Assembly: GCA_024403585.1 (NCBI GenBank) | Contig: JAKSRN010000015.1 | Span: forward strand, 1 to 16,478 | Length of the DNA stretch: 16,478 nt | Direction of reading: 5' to 3' | Origin: Lachnospiraceae bacterium | Lineage (GTDB): Bacteria > Bacillota > Clostridia > Lachnospirales > Lachnospiraceae | Part shown: positions 6,357 through 13,572 of the stretch, one piece after another | Numbering within the stretch: the stretch's first letter is position 1 | Layout of the letters: every line of letters begins with the position of its first letter | Made by a program: the position numbers and the translations under genes | The notes under the pieces: generated by a model | What the model was told of the DNA's origin: nothing | Databases searched by the model: none | Seen by the model: only the letters and a program-made list of their open reading frames with translations

Positions 6357-9300
6357 TCAGCTCCTTTTCATACTTTTCTCAACCAGGCGCACATTGGCCT
6401 CTCCGTATACAGAAATCAGTGTCTGTAGCAGTTTTGCATCAGCAGAAACATTTCTGCTTGGTGGCAGCCGTTTCATGGCCTTTTCGGCTTTTATATAAAG
6501 AACCACGGTGTCTTTTCCGTCTGATTCTCTCAGAAGATCATACAGATGAGCCACTTCTTTTTCATAGGCAGATCTGTCTGCAAACTGGATCCACAGTTCT
6601 TTATGTACCGCATCAAAAGCAGTGACCTTCTCCAGGATCAGCTTGCTCGGTTTATCTTCCTCCACATTGACTCTTCCCTCAATGAAGACCTTTGCATCCT
6701 CCTTCAATTCGTCAGCGTGCTTCTCGTAGTTATTTGGAAATGCAATCACCTCCACCGTTCCCACAAGATCCTCCAGCGTCAGGAAAGCCATGGTTTTATT
6801 ATTCTTTGTATATTTGATGGTTTTCGAAGTGATCATGCCACCGATTCTCTCCCGGTTGCCGTCTTTCACTTTCGGAAGACCTGTCTCCTCATCCGGAAGG
6901 AAATCTGCAGTTACGGCAGAAACATTCTTTCTCCAGCGCTCCTCATATTCTTCCAGCGGATGTCCGCTGATATAAATACCGGTCACTTCCTTCTCAAAGG
7001 CCAGCAGTTCTTCTCTTGCATATTCCCCACAGTCAGGCATCCGAATCTCGAAGGCCTCCCTGCTCTCAGGTGCCAGCAGATCAAACAGACTCATCTGACC
7101 GGTCAGAGAATTTTTCTTCTCCTGGGATACCTGGTCCATGACCTGTCCGTACACCTGCATGAACTGCTTTCTTGTGCCTCCCATACTGTCGAAGGCACCT
7201 GCCTTGATGAAATTCTCCAGGGTTCTCTTGTTAACCTCTTTGCCACTCAATCGGCTGCAAAAATCTCTGAGATTGGAGAAGGTACCACCGGCATGCCTCT
7301 CTGCAGTGATGGTCTCCATCACAGGACGGCCGATTCCCTTCACAGCAGCAAGACCATAGCGGATACAGCCATTCTCTACGGAGAAATCACCTTCACTTCG
7401 ATTGATATCCGGAGGAAGGATCTTAATACCCATCTTCCGGCAGTGAAGGATATACTCAGCAACCTTGCCCGGATTGTCCAGGCAGGAAGTCATAAGTGCT
7501 GCCATGAACTCTACCGGATAGTAATATTTCAGCCATGCAGTCTGGTAGGATACAATAGCGTATGCCGCTGCATGGGACTTGTTAAATGCATATTTAGCGA
7601 AGTCTGTCATCTCATCATAGATATGGTTGGCAACCGCTTCCGGGATCCCCTTGCTGATACAGCCGGGTACGCCCTTAGCAGCATTGCCATAAACAAAGTT
7701 CTGTCGCTCTTCTGCCATGACAGATACTTTCTTCTTGGACATGGCACGTCGTACCAGATCCGAACGTCCCAGGGTATAGCCTGCCAGATCACGAACGATC
7801 TGCATTACCTGCTCCTGATATACGATACAGCCATAGGTCGGCTCCAGGATCGGGCGCAGTGCTTCTGTTTCATATACAATGTCAGCCGGATGGTTCTTTC
7901 CTTTAATATACTGCGGAATGAAATCCATCGGACCCGGACGATACAGAGAGATACCCGCAATGATATCCTCCAGACTCTGGGGCTTCAGCTCTTTCATGAA
8001 GCTCTTCATTCCCGCAGACTCCAGCTGGAATACACCTTCGCAGTGACCGCCTCCGATCATCTTCAGCACCTTCGGATCATTGAAATCAATATCCATCATA
8101 TCCAGAGCGGTGCCGGTGCTCTTCTCTGCCAGTCGGGCAGCATTCTGAATAACGGTCAGGGTTCGGAGCCCTAAGAAGTCCATCTTCAGAAGTCCCAGTT
8201 CCTCCAGAGTGGTCATCGTGAACTGGGTGGTAATGGTTCCGTCTGCCGCTCTGGACAGGGGAACATATTCATCTACAGATTTCTGAGAGATTACGACGCC
8301 GGCTGCATGCATAGAGGTATGACGAGGAAGACCTTCCAGTCTCTTTGCCATTCCGATCAGCCTTGCCACCTCAGCATCTGAATCCACCAGCTGGCGGAAT
8401 TCCTGATTCATCTGCAGTGCTTTCTCAATGGTGATGTTCAATTCATTGGGGATCATCTTTGCGATGGAATCCACCTGTGCGTATGGAAAATCCAAAACAC
8501 GACCCACATCACGGATCACGCCCTTAGCCGCCATGGTACCGAAGGTAACGATCTGAACCACACGGTCTTTTCCGTATTTGCGCACAACATAATCAATGAC
8601 TTCCTGTCTTCTCTCGAAGCAGAAGTCCACGTCGATATCGGGCATGGATACTCGCTCCGGATTCAGGAAACGCTCAAACAGAAGACTGTAGCGCATCGGA
8701 TCCAGCTGCGTGATGCCCAAGGTATAGGAAACCAGACTTCCGGCAGCACTGCCTCGGCCAGGTCCTACCATAATGCCATTTTCTCTGGAATAATGGATGA
8801 AGTCCCAAACGATCAGGAAATAATCTACATACCCCATGGTCTTAATGGTGTTCAGCTCGTATTCCAGACGATCCTTCAGTTCCGGTGTGACCGGATCGTA
8901 TCTCTCCTCCAGACCTTCCCAGCATAGTTTATTCAGATAGGTCCAGGAGTCATAGCCCTCCGGCACCTCATATTTCGGTAATTTGGTTACACCGAATTCA
9001 ATCTCCACATGACAGCGGTCTGCTATCTTCTGCGTATTCTCCAATGCCTGCAGGGCATATGGGAACATCGATGCCATCTCCTCTGGAGATTTCACATAGT
9101 ACTGGCCGCCTTCGTAACGCATACGGTTTTCATCGGTTAATTTTTTTCCTGTCTGCAGGCAAAGCAGCACATCATGGGGCTCCGCATCCTCTGCATAGGT
9201 ATAGTGGATATCATTCGTGCAGACCAGATCAATGCCTGTCTCCTGAGACATGCGCACCAGCTGCGGATTGATCATCCGCTGCTCCGGAATACCATGATCC

Positions 9301-9827
9301 TGCAGTTCCAGGAAGAAATTGCCCTTGCCAAAGATTCTCTCCAGGCGAAGAGCCGCCTGTTTGCCTTCCTCATACATATTGCGGACAAGATTTCTTGCCA
9401 CTTCACCGGCCAGACAAGCAGAAAGGGCGATGATACCCTCGTGATACTGCTCCAGCACCTCATAGTCTACACGAGGTTTATAATAGAAGCCTTCCACAAA
9501 ACCCTTAGAAACGATTTTAGTCAGATTCGCATAACCCGTATTATTCTCAGCCAGGAGAACCAGATGATAATATCTGTCCTCACCATTACTCTGCTCACGG
9601 TCAAAACGAGAACCCGGAGCCACGTATACTTCGCAGCCGAGAATCGGATTGATGCCAGCAGCTCTGGCAGCGCGATAAAAATCAATACAGCCATACATAA
9701 CACCATGGTCAGTGATCGCCGCACTGTTCATGCCCAGCTCTTTGACTCTGGCAACGTATTCTTTAATTTTATTCGAACCGTCCAAAAGACTATATTCCGT
9801 GTGGACGTGAAGATGCGCGAAGTTCAT
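6357..9827 (-). CDS. dnaE: DNA polymerase III alpha subunit (DnaE)
   Basis: This 1156-residue replicative polymerase of family C synthesises DNA. In Firmicutes it usually works beside PolC. Domains in order: an N-terminal PHP domain with HLHVHTEYSLLDG (H7, H9), TDHG (D40, H41), GCEVYV and CTNDIHY; palm motifs GPGRGSAAGS (355-364) and PDIDVDF (396-402, D397 and D399 or D401), with the third acidic site in LLKMDFLGL (D550); the fingers and helix-hairpin-helix region; and an OB fold around residues 950-1060 (ITSKTIKYTKNNKTMAFLTL). Length fits DnaE1-type enzymes. The PHP metal ligands look intact, so residual nuclease activity is possible. A promoter lies about 100 bases upstream, and the methyltransferase gene follows by 5 bases. 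Confidence 0.97.
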   Translation of the reverse strand: MNFAHLHVHTEYSLLDGSNKIKEYVARVKELGMNSAAITDHGVMYGCIDFYRAARAAGINPILGCEVYVAPGSRFDREQSNGEDRYYHLVLLAENNTGYANLTKIVSKGFVEGFYYKPRVDYEVLEQYHEGIIALSACLAGEVARNLVRNMYEEGKQAALRLERIFGKGNFFLELQDHGIPEQRMINPQLVRMSQETGIDLVCTNDIHYTYAEDAEPHDVLLCLQTGKKLTDENRMRYEGGQYYVKSPEEMASMFPYALQALENTQKIADRCHVEIEFGVTKLPKYEVPEGYDSWTYLNKLCWEGLEERYDPVTPELKDRLEYELNTIKTMGYVDYFLIVWDFIHYSRENGIMVGPGRGSAAGSLVSYTLGITQLDPMRYSLLFERFLNPERVSMPDIDVDFCFERRQEVIDYVVRKYGKDRVVQIVTFGTMAAKGVIRDVGRVLDFPYAQVDSIAKMIPNELNITIEKALQMNQEFRQLVDSDAEVARLIGMAKRLEGLPRHTSMHAAGVVISQKSVDEYVPLSRAADGTITTQFTMTTLEELGLLKMDFLGLRTLTVIQNAARLAEKSTGTALDMMDIDFNDPKVLKMIGGGHCEGVFQLESAGMKSFMKELKPQSLEDIIAGISLYRPGPMDFIPQYIKGKNHPADIVYETEALRPILEPTYGCIVYQEQVMQIVRDLAGYTLGRSDLVRRAMSKKKVSVMAEERQNFVYGNAAKGVPGCISKGIPEAVANHIYDEMTDFAKYAFNKSHAAAYAIVSYQTAWLKYYYPVEFMAALMTSCLDNPGKVAEYILHCRKMGIKILPPDINRSEGDFSVENGCIRYGLAAVKGIGRPVMETITAERHAGGTFSNLRDFCSRLSGKEVNKRTLENFIKAGAFDSMGGTRKQFMQVYGQVMDQVSQEKKNSLTGQMSLFDLLAPESREAFEIRMPDCGEYAREELLAFEKEVTGIYISGHPLEEYEERWRKNVSAVTADFLPDEETGLPKVKDGNRERIGGMITSKTIKYTKNNKTMAFLTLEDLVGTVEVIAFPNNYEKHADELKEDAKVFIEGRVNVEEDKPSKLILEKVTAFDAVHKELWIQFADRSAYEKEVAHLYDLLRESDGKDTVVLYIKAEKAMKRLPPSRNVSADAKLLQTLISVYGEANVRLVEKSMKRS

Positions 9828-9852
9828 TGCTGTTTCCTTTCTAATGTCAACC

Positions 9853-9894
9853 TTTGGGGACAGGTACGTTTTGGTGACTTTTTTAGTGACTTTC
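9853..9894 (+). repeat. REP-like segment with tandem GTGACTTT units in the dnaE leader
   Basis: The plus strand reads CTTTGGGGACAGGTACGTTTT followed by two close copies of a GTGACTTT unit (9874-9881 and 9886-9893). The GGGGACAGG part resembles one arm of small palindromic elements spread by REP-associated transposases, but the matching opposite arm is missing. The resemblance is from memory, so the call is tentative. Confidence 0.35.
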
Positions 9895-9926
9895 TTGCAC
9901 TTTACTGCCTAATACCTCGAATTTAT

Positions 9927-9955
9927 ATTATACTGATTCCCCTCCCTGAAAGCAA
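9927..9955 (-). promoter_or_regulatory. Promoter of dnaE
   Basis: TTGCTT (complement 9950-9955) and a perfect TATAAT (complement 9927-9932) are spaced by 17 bases on the minus strand. The transcript would start near 9920, giving a leader of about 93 bases. Confidence 0.78.
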
Positions 9956-9990
9956 GTTTCCTCATATAAAAAAGGGACAGCAAAAAAGCG

Positions 9991-10030
9991 AAAAAACCGG
10001 CTCCAGGGATAAACCCTTTGAACCGGTTTT
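9991..10030 (-). terminator. Rho-independent terminator after the cvfB-like gene
   Basis: On the minus strand AAAACCGG pairs with CCGGTTTT, extended by an inner TTC/GAG-type pairing and GGG/CCC with one bulge. The 3' arm runs into TTTTTTC. It lies about 90 bases after the stop codon. Confidence 0.85.
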
Positions 10031-10119
10031 GCTACAATCTTAAAAGACCTTTCCATTCATGAAAGAATTTCTTTTTGAAATAAAAAATCCGAAAATCACC
10101 GACAAGAAACCATCCCAAA

Positions 10120-10959
10120 TTACACCAGGGAAATTCCTCCATCCTTCAGCACAATCGCTCTCTCCTTCAGCAGATGTCCCACCGCACGCTTGAATGCAGC
10201 CTTAGACATGCCCATCTCTGCTTTAATCTTCTCCGGAGACGCCTTGTCATCAAAATTCAGACGACCCTTATTCTGCTCCAGTTTCTTGCGCAGGAGCTCC
10301 GCATCATCATTCATCTGCAGATATGCATTGCGGCTGGTGCTGACAGTCAGCTTGCCGTCTGCCTTTCTCTCTGTTACAAAAAGGTGCAGCTTCTCGCCAA
10401 CACGATAATTTTTCTGTACATTCTGTTTTGGAATCAGTGCAGAAAAGCAGTCGTCTACAGCTACAAACACACCAAAATTCTCACTGATCTCGTATACACG
10501 GCCTTCTACCTCATCACCCTTCTCGTAATCAGAATCCGTATAGAGGTAATGGTACACTTTCATGGTTGCACAAAGTCTCTGGCTCTTATCCAGATATAAC
10601 GCAACCAGCACTTCTTCGCCAGGTCTTACCTTTCCTGTCTGCTCACGGAACGGAAGCAGAAGATCCTTCTCCAGCCCCCAGTCCAGAAATGCCCCGATAC
10701 GGCCAACTTCTTTCACCTTCAGAACAGCTGTATGTCCCATTGTGATCAATGGCTTGTTCACTGTAGCGATCGGACGATCACTGGAATCCTTGTAAAGGAA
10801 TACGCTGATCTTATCTCCCACTGCAGTTCCTGCCGGCACCTGTTTTGCCGGAAGCAGCACCTGCTCACTTTTATCATCGGTCTCTTTCTCAGCAAGATAT
10901 ACACCGAATTCAACTTTTTTAATAACCTGTAATGTCTGTTTTTTTCCTAACTCTAACAT
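10120..10959 (-). CDS. cvfB: CvfB/YitL-family S1 RNA-binding protein
   Basis: The 279-residue protein matches the CvfB plan: several S1-type OB domains followed by a C-terminal winged helix. The first OB-like unit is at about residues 5-65 and the second at about 70-135 (GHTAVLKVKEVGRIGAFLDWG). A third runs at about 148-210 (GDEVEGRVYEISENFGVFVAV), and the winged helix occupies about 230-279 (KIKAEMGMSKAAFKRAVGHLL). In Staphylococcus aureus CvfB is an RNA-binding regulator affecting virulence gene expression; in other Firmicutes the role is poorly known. GGAG lies before the ATG. It follows the thioesterase gene after 140 bases with no terminator between, so the two are probably co-transcribed. 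A strong terminator follows. Confidence 0.88.
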   Translation of the reverse strand: MLELGKKQTLQVIKKVEFGVYLAEKETDDKSEQVLLPAKQVPAGTAVGDKISVFLYKDSSDRPIATVNKPLITMGHTAVLKVKEVGRIGAFLDWGLEKDLLLPFREQTGKVRPGEEVLVALYLDKSQRLCATMKVYHYLYTDSDYEKGDEVEGRVYEISENFGVFVAVDDCFSALIPKQNVQKNYRVGEKLHLFVTERKADGKLTVSTSRNAYLQMNDDAELLRKKLEQNKGRLNFDDKASPEKIKAEMGMSKAAFKRAVGHLLKERAIVLKDGGISLV

Positions 10960-11004
10960 GTCTCTCCGTCCTTTCGTAACCTGTTTTTGTGTTTAAACTC
11001 TTTT

Positions 11005-11087
11005 TTGCATCCGGACTCTTTCGCGTCCGACTGCTTCCATATCCAGCCTCTTCCGTCTCCTAACTCTCTTGCATCCGGACTCTTTCG
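11005..11087. repeat. 19-base direct repeat between the thioesterase and cvfB-like genes
   Basis: TTGCATCCGGACTCTTTCG occurs at 11005-11023 and again, identical, at 11069-11087. Similarity continues on both sides (AACTCT before, TCC after) with small indels, so each copy is about 30 bases long. The region between is C/T-rich on the plus strand. It looks like a local duplication in untranslated sequence. Confidence 0.85.
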
Positions 11088-11099
11088 TCCCAGCCACCT

Positions 11100-11810
11100 T
11101 CATCGATCCAGAAACTCCGCCGTAAAATACGCCTCGCCCTCTGTTGTCTCCAGGGAAATCTGATAGCCTCCCTCTATTTTGCATACCTTCGGAACAACCT
11201 CATCCCCCAGATATGCCTGTTTCTTGTACTCCGCTCTGAAATGTACCGGAACAAAACCTTCGTCCAGATAATTTTCAGCCATATGGATATACTGTCCATT
11301 GTTTACATGGTGGTTAGTATCCAGGTGATATTCCTGAATGGAAAAATGCTCTCTTTCGGAACCGTCTCCCACCAGCGTAATCTTACGCGGCCCGAAATCC
11401 TCCTCCAGTTTCGGCTCCGGACCAAATGCTTCCGCCATATCTTTTCCGACTCTGGCAGGGCAATTCTTCTCCATATCCATCAAGATCCACTCAGAGTTTG
11501 CCATCACCAGCATCTCTCCGTTTTCTCTTTCGATGGTGTAATTTCTGCCTCCCATAAATCCACGGAAAGAATACGGCCAGGTCCGTACCACAAGATAGTC
11601 ACCCATCCTTGGAAATGCTTTTATATGCAGCTGCCATCTGACAAGAACCCATGCAAGATGCGTCTCCCTGCTCCAGGCAAGACCTTTGTTCACCTCTTCT
11701 GCATGGAAGGTACTGGAATCCTGCAGGTAATTGATCAGATGAAATAAAGTAAGAACTCCATCCTGATCTGTTTCACTTAATCGAACCCGAATCGGCATAG
11801 CGTATCTCAT
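11100..11810 (-). CDS. Acyl-ACP thioesterase
   Basis: This 236-residue protein belongs to the FatA/FatB-like bacterial acyl-ACP thioesterases, which hydrolyse acyl-ACP and set fatty acid chain release. It has the tandem hot-dog layout. The first half carries SETDQDGVLTLFHLINYLQD and WVLVRWQLHIKAFPRMGD, and the second half holds the family active-site stretch YHLDTNHHVNNGQY (D164, N166, H168). The frame is open for 20 more codons upstream, but MRYAMPIRVR has a strong AAGGAGG in front and fits the family start. It is preceded by the terminator of the tRNA gene; no convincing promoter of its own was seen in the 66 bases between. It probably leads a two-gene unit with the cvfB-like gene. Confidence 0.9.
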   Translation of the reverse strand: MRYAMPIRVRLSETDQDGVLTLFHLINYLQDSSTFHAEEVNKGLAWSRETHLAWVLVRWQLHIKAFPRMGDYLVVRTWPYSFRGFMGGRNYTIERENGEMLVMANSEWILMDMEKNCPARVGKDMAEAFGPEPKLEEDFGPRKITLVGDGSEREHFSIQEYHLDTNHHVNNGQYIHMAENYLDEGFVPVHFRAEYKKQAYLGDEVVPKVCKIEGGYQISLETTEGEAYFTAEFLDR

Positions 11811-11876
11811 GCATATTCCTCCTTCACCGCTGCTGCACTTTTTACATTGGCAATCTATCCTGTTGAGCATAAGATA

Positions 11877-11912
11877 AAGAAAAAGCGATTACAGAAATCT
11901 GTAATCGCTTTC
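11877..11912 (-). terminator. Rho-independent terminator after tRNA-Gln
   Basis: A 13-bp perfect stem (AAGCGATTACAGA with TCTGTAATCGCTT) and a 2-base loop lead into TTTTTCTTTATC on the minus strand. It starts about 6 bases after the tRNA 3' end. Confidence 0.93.
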
Positions 11913-11918
11913 CTAAAG

Positions 11919-11990
11919 CAGGGCTACAAGGATTCGAACCTTGAAATGACGGAGTCAGAGTCCGTTGCCTTACCATTTGGCGATAGCCCT
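11919..11990 (-). tRNA. tRNA-Gln (anticodon CUG)
   Basis: The 72-base cloverleaf has a 7-bp acceptor stem (AGGGCTA with TAGCCCT) and discriminator G. The D arm contains AAATGGTAA. The anticodon arm is ACGGA-CTCTGAC-TCCGT, giving anticodon CTG, and the T arm has GGTTCGAATCC. It reads CAG codons. The 3' CCA is not encoded (CTT follows), so CCA must be added after transcription. It has its own promoter and terminator. Confidence 0.96.
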
Positions 11991-12009
11991 TTGTGTCTCA
12001 ACAAAATGT

Positions 12010-12038
12010 ATTATATATGAGCACACACTAAAATGCAA
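12010..12038 (-). promoter_or_regulatory. Promoter of tRNA-Gln
   Basis: TTGCAT (complement 12033-12038) and a perfect TATAAT (complement 12010-12015) are separated by 17 bases on the minus strand. It begins 3 bases after the stop codon of the cation efflux gene. The -10 lies about 19 bases ahead of the mature tRNA 5' end. Confidence 0.85.
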
Positions 12039-12041
12039 GCA

Positions 12042-13004
12042 TTATTTTTTCTTTTTTTCATTTTTTTCCACATGAGGACAATTGTTATGGGCTGGATTCA
12101 TGTGTACCATCACATGCTTGATATTTGGATAGGTACGCTCAATGGAATCATGTACGCGTTGTGCCACATCATGGGCGTCCATCAATGTCATGCTGCAATC
12201 CAGGGCAATCTCTGCGTCCACATACACCTTCTCACCAAACATACGGGTAGACAGACGGTCAATCTGAACCACTTCCTTGTCAGAGGAGATCAGCTGACGA
12301 AGCTCTTTTTCAAATTCCTCCGGACAGGCCTTATCCACCATCTTATTTACCGCATCTGTACAGATCTCATAGGCAACCTTAAAGATGAAGAGACAGATCA
12401 CAATACTGGCAACAGAATCCAGGATTGGAAATCCCATTCTTGCTCCGGCGATACCGATCAGTGCACCGATGGAAGACAGAGCGTCTGAACGATGATGCCA
12501 TGCATCCGCGCGAAATGCTGCCGAATTGATCTTCTTTGCACAGGCAAGTGTATACCAGAACATAGCTTCCTTAGCAACGATCGATACCACAGCCGCAACA
12601 AGAGCGATCACACCCGGAGTGGCGATCTCCACCTTCTCAACAATATTCTTGATACCCGTATAACCAATACTTGCACCTGTTGCGATCAGAATAGCGGACA
12701 ACAGCAGGGCTGCCACGCACTCCATACGCTCATGGCCGTAGGGATGTCCCTTATCGGCTCCCTTATCTGCAATCTTTACGCCCACCAGTGCAATAAAGGT
12801 GGCAAACACATCCGAAAGAGAATGTACCGCATCGGAGATCATCGCTCCGGACTTTCCAAAGATTCCCGCAAACAACTTGAAGGCGGATAAGGCAACATTA
12901 CCCCCGATTCCCACCGCCGATACCTGGGCGATCACACGGTTGGCCTCCTCCTGACTGACTGGCTGCTTCATTGTTCCGCTAACATTGTCTTCTTTTCTGC
13001 TCAT
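12042..13004 (-). CDS. Cation diffusion facilitator family metal exporter
   Basis: The 320-residue membrane protein is a CDF transporter, which exports divalent metal in exchange for protons. Six membrane segments run from about residue 25 to 215. The transport-site motifs are HSLSD in TM2 (H61, D65) and WHHRSD in TM5 (H170, D174). HPYGHERME (about 87-95) follows TM2. The cytoplasmic ferredoxin-like dimerisation domain (about 225-305) ends with VMVHMNP. A short tail, HNNCPHVEKNEKKKK, adds His and Cys residues. The HxxxD/HxxxD pair is the common zinc-type site, but the NiCo riboswitch in the leader says nickel or cobalt is the regulating and likely transported metal. AGGAG precedes the ATG. 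No terminator separates it from the tRNA gene. Confidence 0.94.
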   Translation of the reverse strand: MSRKEDNVSGTMKQPVSQEEANRVIAQVSAVGIGGNVALSAFKLFAGIFGKSGAMISDAVHSLSDVFATFIALVGVKIADKGADKGHPYGHERMECVAALLLSAILIATGASIGYTGIKNIVEKVEIATPGVIALVAAVVSIVAKEAMFWYTLACAKKINSAAFRADAWHHRSDALSSIGALIGIAGARMGFPILDSVASIVICLFIFKVAYEICTDAVNKMVDKACPEEFEKELRQLISSDKEVVQIDRLSTRMFGEKVYVDAEIALDCSMTLMDAHDVAQRVHDSIERTYPNIKHVMVHMNPAHNNCPHVEKNEKKKK

Positions 13005-13036
13005 AGGCTACTCCTTTTCTTATAAATAACTTGTAG

Positions 13037-13158
13037 CAACTACTGTCCCGCAGATGATCGATCTTATGCAAAGACCAGGTCTCCCTGATCGTATTATTCA
13101 TCCACTGTCGCTTTCGCAACCCGGCCCCATGACATTGTCATCGCCTGCTCAGTTTGTA
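13037..13158 (-). ncRNA. NiCo riboswitch (czcD motif)
   Basis: The minus strand shows the four-way-junction pattern of the nickel/cobalt aptamer. P1 is ACTG with CAGT. The junction strands read GAGCAGGCG, GGGGCCGGG, GACAGTGGATG and CTGCGGGACAGT. The arms are P2 (ATGAC/GTCAT), P3 (GTTGC-GAAA-GCGAC) and an extended P4 (GATGA/TCATC, CGATC/GATCG and CAGG-GAGA-CCTG). It sits in the leader of a CDF metal exporter, the best known context for this class, which binds Ni2+ or Co2+ cooperatively and turns the exporter on. The pattern match was made by eye. Confidence 0.9.
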
Positions 13159-13223
13159 CTGTTGATTTGCGATCAGCCCTTCACAAATAGAAGGAACTGA
13201 TATGCAGTGCAAAAAGTACTGTA

Positions 13224-13253
13224 TTAATAACATAGCAAAATAAAGTTAGTCAA
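13224..13253 (-). promoter_or_regulatory. Candidate promoter of the riboswitch-CDF transcript
   Basis: TTGACT (complement 13248-13253) and TATTAA (complement 13224-13229) are spaced by 18 bases on the minus strand. The -35 is good and the -10 is weak. It would place the start about 60 bases upstream of the aptamer. Confidence 0.5.
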
Positions 13254-13260
13254 TCATAAA

Positions 13261-13346
13261 CGAGCGAAACACACTCTGTGCGTTTCGCTGGCTCGCGTGC
13301 AGTCGCCAAATCCACACATGCATGCACTTGGCTCGTTGCCATCGCC
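13261..13346. repeat. Inverted repeat followed by two imperfect direct repeats
   Basis: AGCGAAAC (13263-13270) and GTTTCGCT (13282-13289) form an 8-bp hairpin, with CGAGC and GCTCG just outside. Two related units follow: TGGCTCGCGTGCAGTCGCC at 13289-13307 and TGGCTCGTTGCCATCGCC at 13329-13346. This looks like a small intergenic repeat module, but copies elsewhere in the genome cannot be seen from here. Confidence 0.6.
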
Positions 13347-13347
13347 T

Positions 13348-13415
13348 AAACAAAATGGGGAAAATGCCTCGTTTCAGAACGCTTCGGTAGTCCTGTCAAA
13401 CTGCATCTTCCCCAT
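13348..13415 (-). terminator. Long nested hairpin, probable terminator of the lgt-hydantoinase unit
   Basis: Arms ATGGGGAA (13415-13408) and TTCCCCAT (13362-13355) close a long stem. It continues through ATGC/GCAT, GTTT/AAAC and CAGGAC/GTTCTG with small bulges to a 9-base loop. TTTGTTT follows on the minus strand. It lies about 160 bases past the stop of the hydantoinase-family gene. The stem is much longer than usual for a terminator, so it could also be a repeat element that serves as one. Confidence 0.65.
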
Positions 13416-13572
13416 CTTCTTTTATTCTGTATAATTTTTCTCAAACCGGTTTGTTACTTCAAACCCACTAAATTCTATTCCAATTTATTATAGGTCATGC
13501 CGTAACTTCGAGCTTTTTCACCTCTTGTAAAGCGAACATTCGCATTCCGCTCTGCTACATGCTCATGCGTGT

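Larger units (their letters stand above)
9828..10119. other. Intergenic region between the cvfB-like gene and dnaE
   Basis: These 292 bases contain the terminator of the cvfB-like gene, the dnaE promoter, and a leader with a GGGGACAGGTACG segment and two tandem GTCAC-containing units. The first 90 bases after the cvfB-like stop (10119-10031) are AT-rich with no feature I can support. Confidence 0.6.
13005..13572. other. Gene-free region with riboswitch, promoter, repeats and terminator
   Basis: These 568 bases lie between the hydantoinase-family gene and the CDF gene. In transcription order they hold a GCGAA/TTCGC palindrome (about 13531-13542), a long terminator-like hairpin (13415-13355), two imperfect direct repeats (13346-13289), an inverted repeat (13295-13261), a candidate promoter (13253-13224) and the NiCo riboswitch (13158-13037). 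No reading frame with a ribosome binding site was seen. Confidence 0.75.

Noticed and set aside
6546..8174. A 542-codon open frame on the plus strand opposite dnaE
   Set aside because: It is fully antisense to conserved polymerase sequence, shows no family resemblance and has no convincing ribosome binding site. It arises from the codon bias of dnaE.
9174..10043. A 289-codon plus-strand frame over the dnaE start and leader
   Set aside because: It overlaps the PHP domain, the dnaE promoter and a terminator, and its translation resembles no protein family.
10993..11184. A 63-codon Arg/Lys-rich frame overlapping the thioesterase end
   Set aside because: Its composition comes from the C/T-rich direct repeat region, and it has no ribosome binding site or homology that I recognise.
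11811..11870. A 20-codon N-terminal extension of the thioesterase with several Cys residues
   Set aside because: A strong AAGGAGG lies inside it, directly before the ATG at 11810, which matches the family start.
13261..13307. A CRISPR-like reading of the direct repeats near 13289 and 13329
   Set aside because: There are only two imperfect units with one short spacer and no cas genes.
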